Source: Bacillota bacterium (GTDB lineage: Bacteria; Bacillota; Desulfotomaculia; Desulfotomaculales; Desulfotomaculaceae). From it: DNA of 8,842 bases. Location: NCBI GenBank assembly GCA_023481335.1, contig JAMCWI010000106.1, positions 1 to 8,842 on the forward strand, given 5' to 3'. The notes under the pieces were generated by a model, which was not told the origin of the DNA, made no database searches, and worked only from the letters and a program-made list of their open reading frames with translations. Positions 6,467-8,842 of this stretch are shown piece by piece (position 1 is the first letter of the stretch; each line of letters starts with the position of its first letter). The position numbers and the translations under genes are program-made.

Positions 6467-7693
6467 ATGAGCAAAAACGATGTAGTCATAGTCAGTGCGG
6501 TAAGGACTCCCTTTGGAAAATTTGATGGAATCCTCAGGACCATCCCGAGCTTCGATCTGGGAATCATGGCCTTGAAGGAGGTTGTTGCCCGTATAAATAT
6601 GGATCCGAAAGATGTGGACGAGGTCTACTACGGAACTTGTATACCAGCCGAATACGCAATACTGACCAATGTCCCCGCGAGGCAAATCACCCTTGGTGCG
6701 GGATTTCCCGAAGACAACATATCGTTGACGATAGACCGGGCCTGCTGCTCATCCATGACGGCGCTTAGGCTCGGCTATAGAGCCGTCAAGGCGGGGGATG
6801 CCGAGGTGGTTATCGCCTCGGGAGCGGAAAACATGGGTAATGTGCCGCTGATTGCCGGCGCTGCTAAGGCAAGATGGGGTAATCGACTGGGTCCCATTGA
6901 ACTGGAAGATGTGCTTTTTGAGCTGGGCTATGGGAGGCGGGGGTTTGCGCCGGTAGCCACAGATGCGGGCCATGTATCCCTTGAATATGGAGTTTCCCGG
7001 GAAAAGCAGGATGAGTGGGCGGTAGGAAGCCATCAGAAATGGCACAGGGCGTACGGCGAAGGAAAGTATAAGATTGGCGGGGAGCTTATGTCCATCAAAG
7101 TTCCTCAGAAAAAAGGAGAGCCCCTGGTCATGGAAAAGGACGAATCACCGAGAGAGAAGCTTTCGGCGGAAAAGTTGTCCTCGCTGAAAACAGTCTACGA
7201 AAGCCCCACAGTATCTGCAGGGAACGCACCGGGCCTCAATTCCGGCGCATCCGCCGTTGTGCTCATGTCCCGGAAGAAGGCCGAAGCAATGGGCCTGACA
7301 CCAATGGCCACCATAGAAGCATGTCAGGCAGCAGCCGGCACGCCAAAGTATATGGCGTGTGTTCCCGCCCAGACCATGGGAAAATTGTTGGACAGGGCCG
7401 GGATGACCATAGATGACATGGATTTGATCGAAATCAATGAGGCCTTTGCAGCAGTGACACTGGTATCGCTCAAGATGCTGGCCAATGATGATCCTGTAAA
7501 ATGGCAGGAACTGCAGGACAAGACCAATGTGAACGGCGGCGCCATTGCCATCGGCCATCCGGTTGGTGCCAGCGGCGCCCGTATTACCATGACCATGATG
7601 TACGAACTGATAAGACGGGGCGGCGGCAAGGGAATTGCCGCTATCTGCGGCGGTCTCTCCCAGGGCGAAGCCATTATGATCAGTGTAGGATGA
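6467..7693 (+). CDS. Thiolase (acetyl-CoA C-acyltransferase family), variant active-site motifs
   Basis: This 408-residue thiolase is expected to split a 3-ketoacyl-CoA with CoA, or run in reverse. Family landmarks are VRTPFGKF (12-19), SAGNAPGLNSGA (250-261), INEAFAA with N324, and GGAIAIGHPVGASGAR with H364. The nucleophile is C93, but the usual CGSG is CCSS here (RACCSSMTAL, 91-100). The C-terminal CxGGGxG motif has become CGGLSQG, with the Cys kept at C394. All catalytic residues are therefore present while the glycine-rich frames differ, suggesting a distinct subfamily or substrate. GGAG lies about 7 nt before the ATG. It is first in the plus-strand unit. After its TGA, 108 nt precede the MaoC hydratase. 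It could cleave the 3-ketoacyl-CoA made by the divergent unit, or acetoacetyl-CoA derived from the BKACE product. Confidence 0.93.
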   Translation: MSKNDVVIVSAVRTPFGKFDGILRTIPSFDLGIMALKEVVARINMDPKDVDEVYYGTCIPAEYAILTNVPARQITLGAGFPEDNISLTIDRACCSSMTALRLGYRAVKAGDAEVVIASGAENMGNVPLIAGAAKARWGNRLGPIELEDVLFELGYGRRGFAPVATDAGHVSLEYGVSREKQDEWAVGSHQKWHRAYGEGKYKIGGELMSIKVPQKKGEPLVMEKDESPREKLSAEKLSSLKTVYESPTVSAGNAPGLNSGASAVVLMSRKKAEAMGLTPMATIEACQAAAGTPKYMACVPAQTMGKLLDRAGMTIDDMDLIEINEAFAAVTLVSLKMLANDDPVKWQELQDKTNVNGGAIAIGHPVGASGARITMTMMYELIRRGGGKGIAAICGGLSQGEAIMISVG

Positions 7694-7801
7694 TTGCAGG
7701 ACAAAAGATGATAATATCTGCCGCATTTCTTGGATGTGCTGTGATTTGCACAGGGTGTTCTATTAGTGCAGCTTGTGTACAAAAAATATGGAGGATTAGC
7801 C

Positions 7802-8230
7802 ATGCAAATAGGAAAAACCATCGATGAATTAAAAGTCGGTGAAGAAGCCAGCTTTACCAAAACCATTACCGAAGTTGACATTGCCATGTTCGCCGCCATA
7901 ACCGGTGACTTCAACCCGGTTCACACAAATGAAATATACGCTCAGAAAACACACTTCGGAAAAAGAATTGCCCATGGAGGTATTGCAGCCGGTTTAGTTG
8001 CTCCGATACTGGGCATGATGCTGCCGGGGCCCGGTACAATTGCCTTGGAAGTAAGGAACAAATTTTTAGCCCCGGTTTATCCCGGGAACACCATAACCTG
8101 CACCGGTGTTGTACAGGAAAAAGATGAGGAGCGTAATATTGCAACCATATACTTTACGCTCAATAACGAGAACTCGGTTAAGGTAATGGAATGTTGGGCG
8201 AAAGTAATGCCGCCAAAAAAAGTTTCCTAG
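7802..8230 (+). CDS. MaoC-like enoyl-CoA hydratase ((R)-specific, PhaJ type)
   Basis: This 142-residue single hot-dog protein has the length of PhaJ-type (R)-specific enoyl-CoA hydratases. The hydratase-2 motif is clear: ITGDFNPVHTN at 33-43, with catalytic D36 and H41 at the same five-residue spacing as Asp31 and His36 of PhaJ. It is followed by the family's RIAHGGIAAGL (55-65). The ATG at 7802 is chosen because GGAGG lies 8 nt upstream. An upstream in-frame GTG at 7766 would place that site inside the coding region. It is expected to hydrate a trans-2-enoyl-CoA to the (R)-3-hydroxy form, opposite to the product of the crotonase in the divergent unit. It may instead act on a different, perhaps branched or carboxylated, enoyl-CoA. 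The aldehyde dehydrogenase follows after 53 nt. Confidence 0.9.
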   Translation: MQIGKTIDELKVGEEASFTKTITEVDIAMFAAITGDFNPVHTNEIYAQKTHFGKRIAHGGIAAGLVAPILGMMLPGPGTIALEVRNKFLAPVYPGNTITCTGVVQEKDEERNIATIYFTLNNENSVKVMECWAKVMPPKKVS

Positions 8231-8283
8231 GGATAAAGAGGAATTTTTCCGAGAAGAAGGATAGAAAAAGGAGGAATATTTGA

Positions 8284-8842
8284 ATGGAAAAGCCCATGGA
8301 TGATAAATATAAACTATTTATTGACGGCAAATGGCTAGATGGAATAGAGGGCAAGACCTTTAACACATACTGTCCGGCCAATGGCGAATTGCTTGCCACC
8401 TGTGCGGACGCAGGCCGGGAAGACGTGGATCTGGCGGTAAAAGCGGCATGGAAGGCTTTTGAATACTGGAGAAAAGTTGACCCTAAAGAGCGGGCGGACA
8501 GGTTGATGAAGATAGCAGCTTTAATAGAAGAGAGAATTAATCATTTTGCTTTAATAGAAAGTATGGAAAGAGGGGCGGCCATAACCGAGCCAATGGTGGT
8601 TGAGATTCCCTTCGCCATAGATTGTTTCAGGTATTTTGCCAGCGCCATCAGAACCGAAGAAGGACGAGCGGTCATGATCGATGACAATACCCTAAGTATT
8701 ATTCTCAGAGAGCCGATTGGCGTGGTGGGACAGATCGTGCCCTGGAACTTTCCTTTTAACCTGGCAGTCTGGAAGTTAGCCCCCGCCCTGGCGGCGGGTA
8801 ATACGATAGTGATTAAGCCATCCTCCAACATATAATTGCCCG
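8284..8842 (+). CDS. Aldehyde dehydrogenase, N-terminal part (in-frame stop near right edge)
   Basis: The N-terminal third of an NAD(P)-dependent aldehyde dehydrogenase is visible. LFIDGKWLDG (11-20) is the usual start. PIGVVGQIVPWNFPF (144-158) carries the conserved Asn of the family's active site (N155), and LAPALAAGNTIVIKPS (165-180) carries the cofactor-binding Lys (K178). Family members are about 480-500 residues, so the catalytic Cys and Glu would lie beyond the window. GGAGG (8270-8274) sits 9 nt before the ATG. After KPSSNI the frame meets TAA at 8833-8835, where homologues continue into the next helix. This is either a true nonsense mutation or an error at the sequence end. It is third in the plus-strand unit and would oxidise an aldehyde to an acid, or to an acyl-CoA in CoA-acylating relatives. 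The substrate is unknown. Confidence 0.85.

Noticed and set aside
7738..7755. A short inverted repeat (CTGTG/CACAG) in the thiolase-MaoC spacer, as a possible terminator or attenuator.
   Set aside because: The stem is only five pairs, there is no U-tract, and an alternative GTGC/GCAC pairing competes with it.
7690..7827. A 45-codon frame whose ATG overlaps the thiolase stop, with a Cys-rich hydrophobic stretch resembling a lipobox.
   Set aside because: There is no ribosome binding site before the ATG, no charged N-terminus of a real lipoprotein signal, and it runs into the MaoC gene by 26 nt. More likely a non-coding spacer.
7145..7914. Two long minus-strand open frames of about 195 codons.
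   Set aside because: They are antisense shadows of the thiolase and the start of the MaoC gene. Their translations have no family motifs.

Overview
This window is a catabolic acyl-CoA gene cluster, most likely from an anaerobic, low-to-medium GC Firmicute of the Desulfotomaculum / Pelotomaculum / syntrophic Clostridia kind. That placement is inference. It rests on strong AGGAGG-type ribosome binding sites before most genes, tightly packed CoA-ester genes, and the combination of a BKACE enzyme with beta-oxidation enzymes. No rRNA, tRNA, CRISPR, transposase or phage gene is visible.

The layout is two divergent transcription units around an AT-rich 0.5-kb intergenic region (about 5961-6466). 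The minus-strand unit, in transcription order, is: a BKACE (DUF849) beta-keto acid cleavage enzyme; an NAD-dependent 3-hydroxyacyl-CoA dehydrogenase; a crotonase-type enoyl-CoA hydratase; an acyl-CoA dehydrogenase; a C-terminal remnant of a second, different acyl-CoA dehydrogenase; a class III (CaiB/BaiF) CoA-transferase; and the N-terminal 215 residues of an FAD-dependent oxidoreductase of the phytoene-desaturase-like type, which runs off the left edge. The plus-strand unit is a thiolase, a MaoC-type enoyl-CoA hydratase, and the first 183 residues of an aldehyde dehydrogenase that meets an in-frame stop 8 nt from the right edge.

Together the genes can oxidise an acyl-CoA to the 3-ketoacyl level (ACAD, hydratase, dehydrogenase) and cleave it (thiolase). 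The CoA-transferase can move CoA among acids. The BKACE exchanges a free beta-keto acid plus acetyl-CoA for acetoacetate plus a new acyl-CoA. The aldehyde dehydrogenase could feed an aldehyde-derived acid into the route. The actual substrate cannot be read from the sequence. No ETF, transporter or transcription regulator lies in the window.

The points most worth a second look are: the deleted tandem ACAD, whose ribosome binding site survives; an Asp at the usual catalytic Glu position of the intact ACAD; a BKACE that lacks the Glu used by lysine-fermentation Kce to bind the substrate amino group; a thiolase with altered active-site motifs (ACCSS, CGGLSQG); and an intergenic region dense in TGCA cores and inverted repeats.
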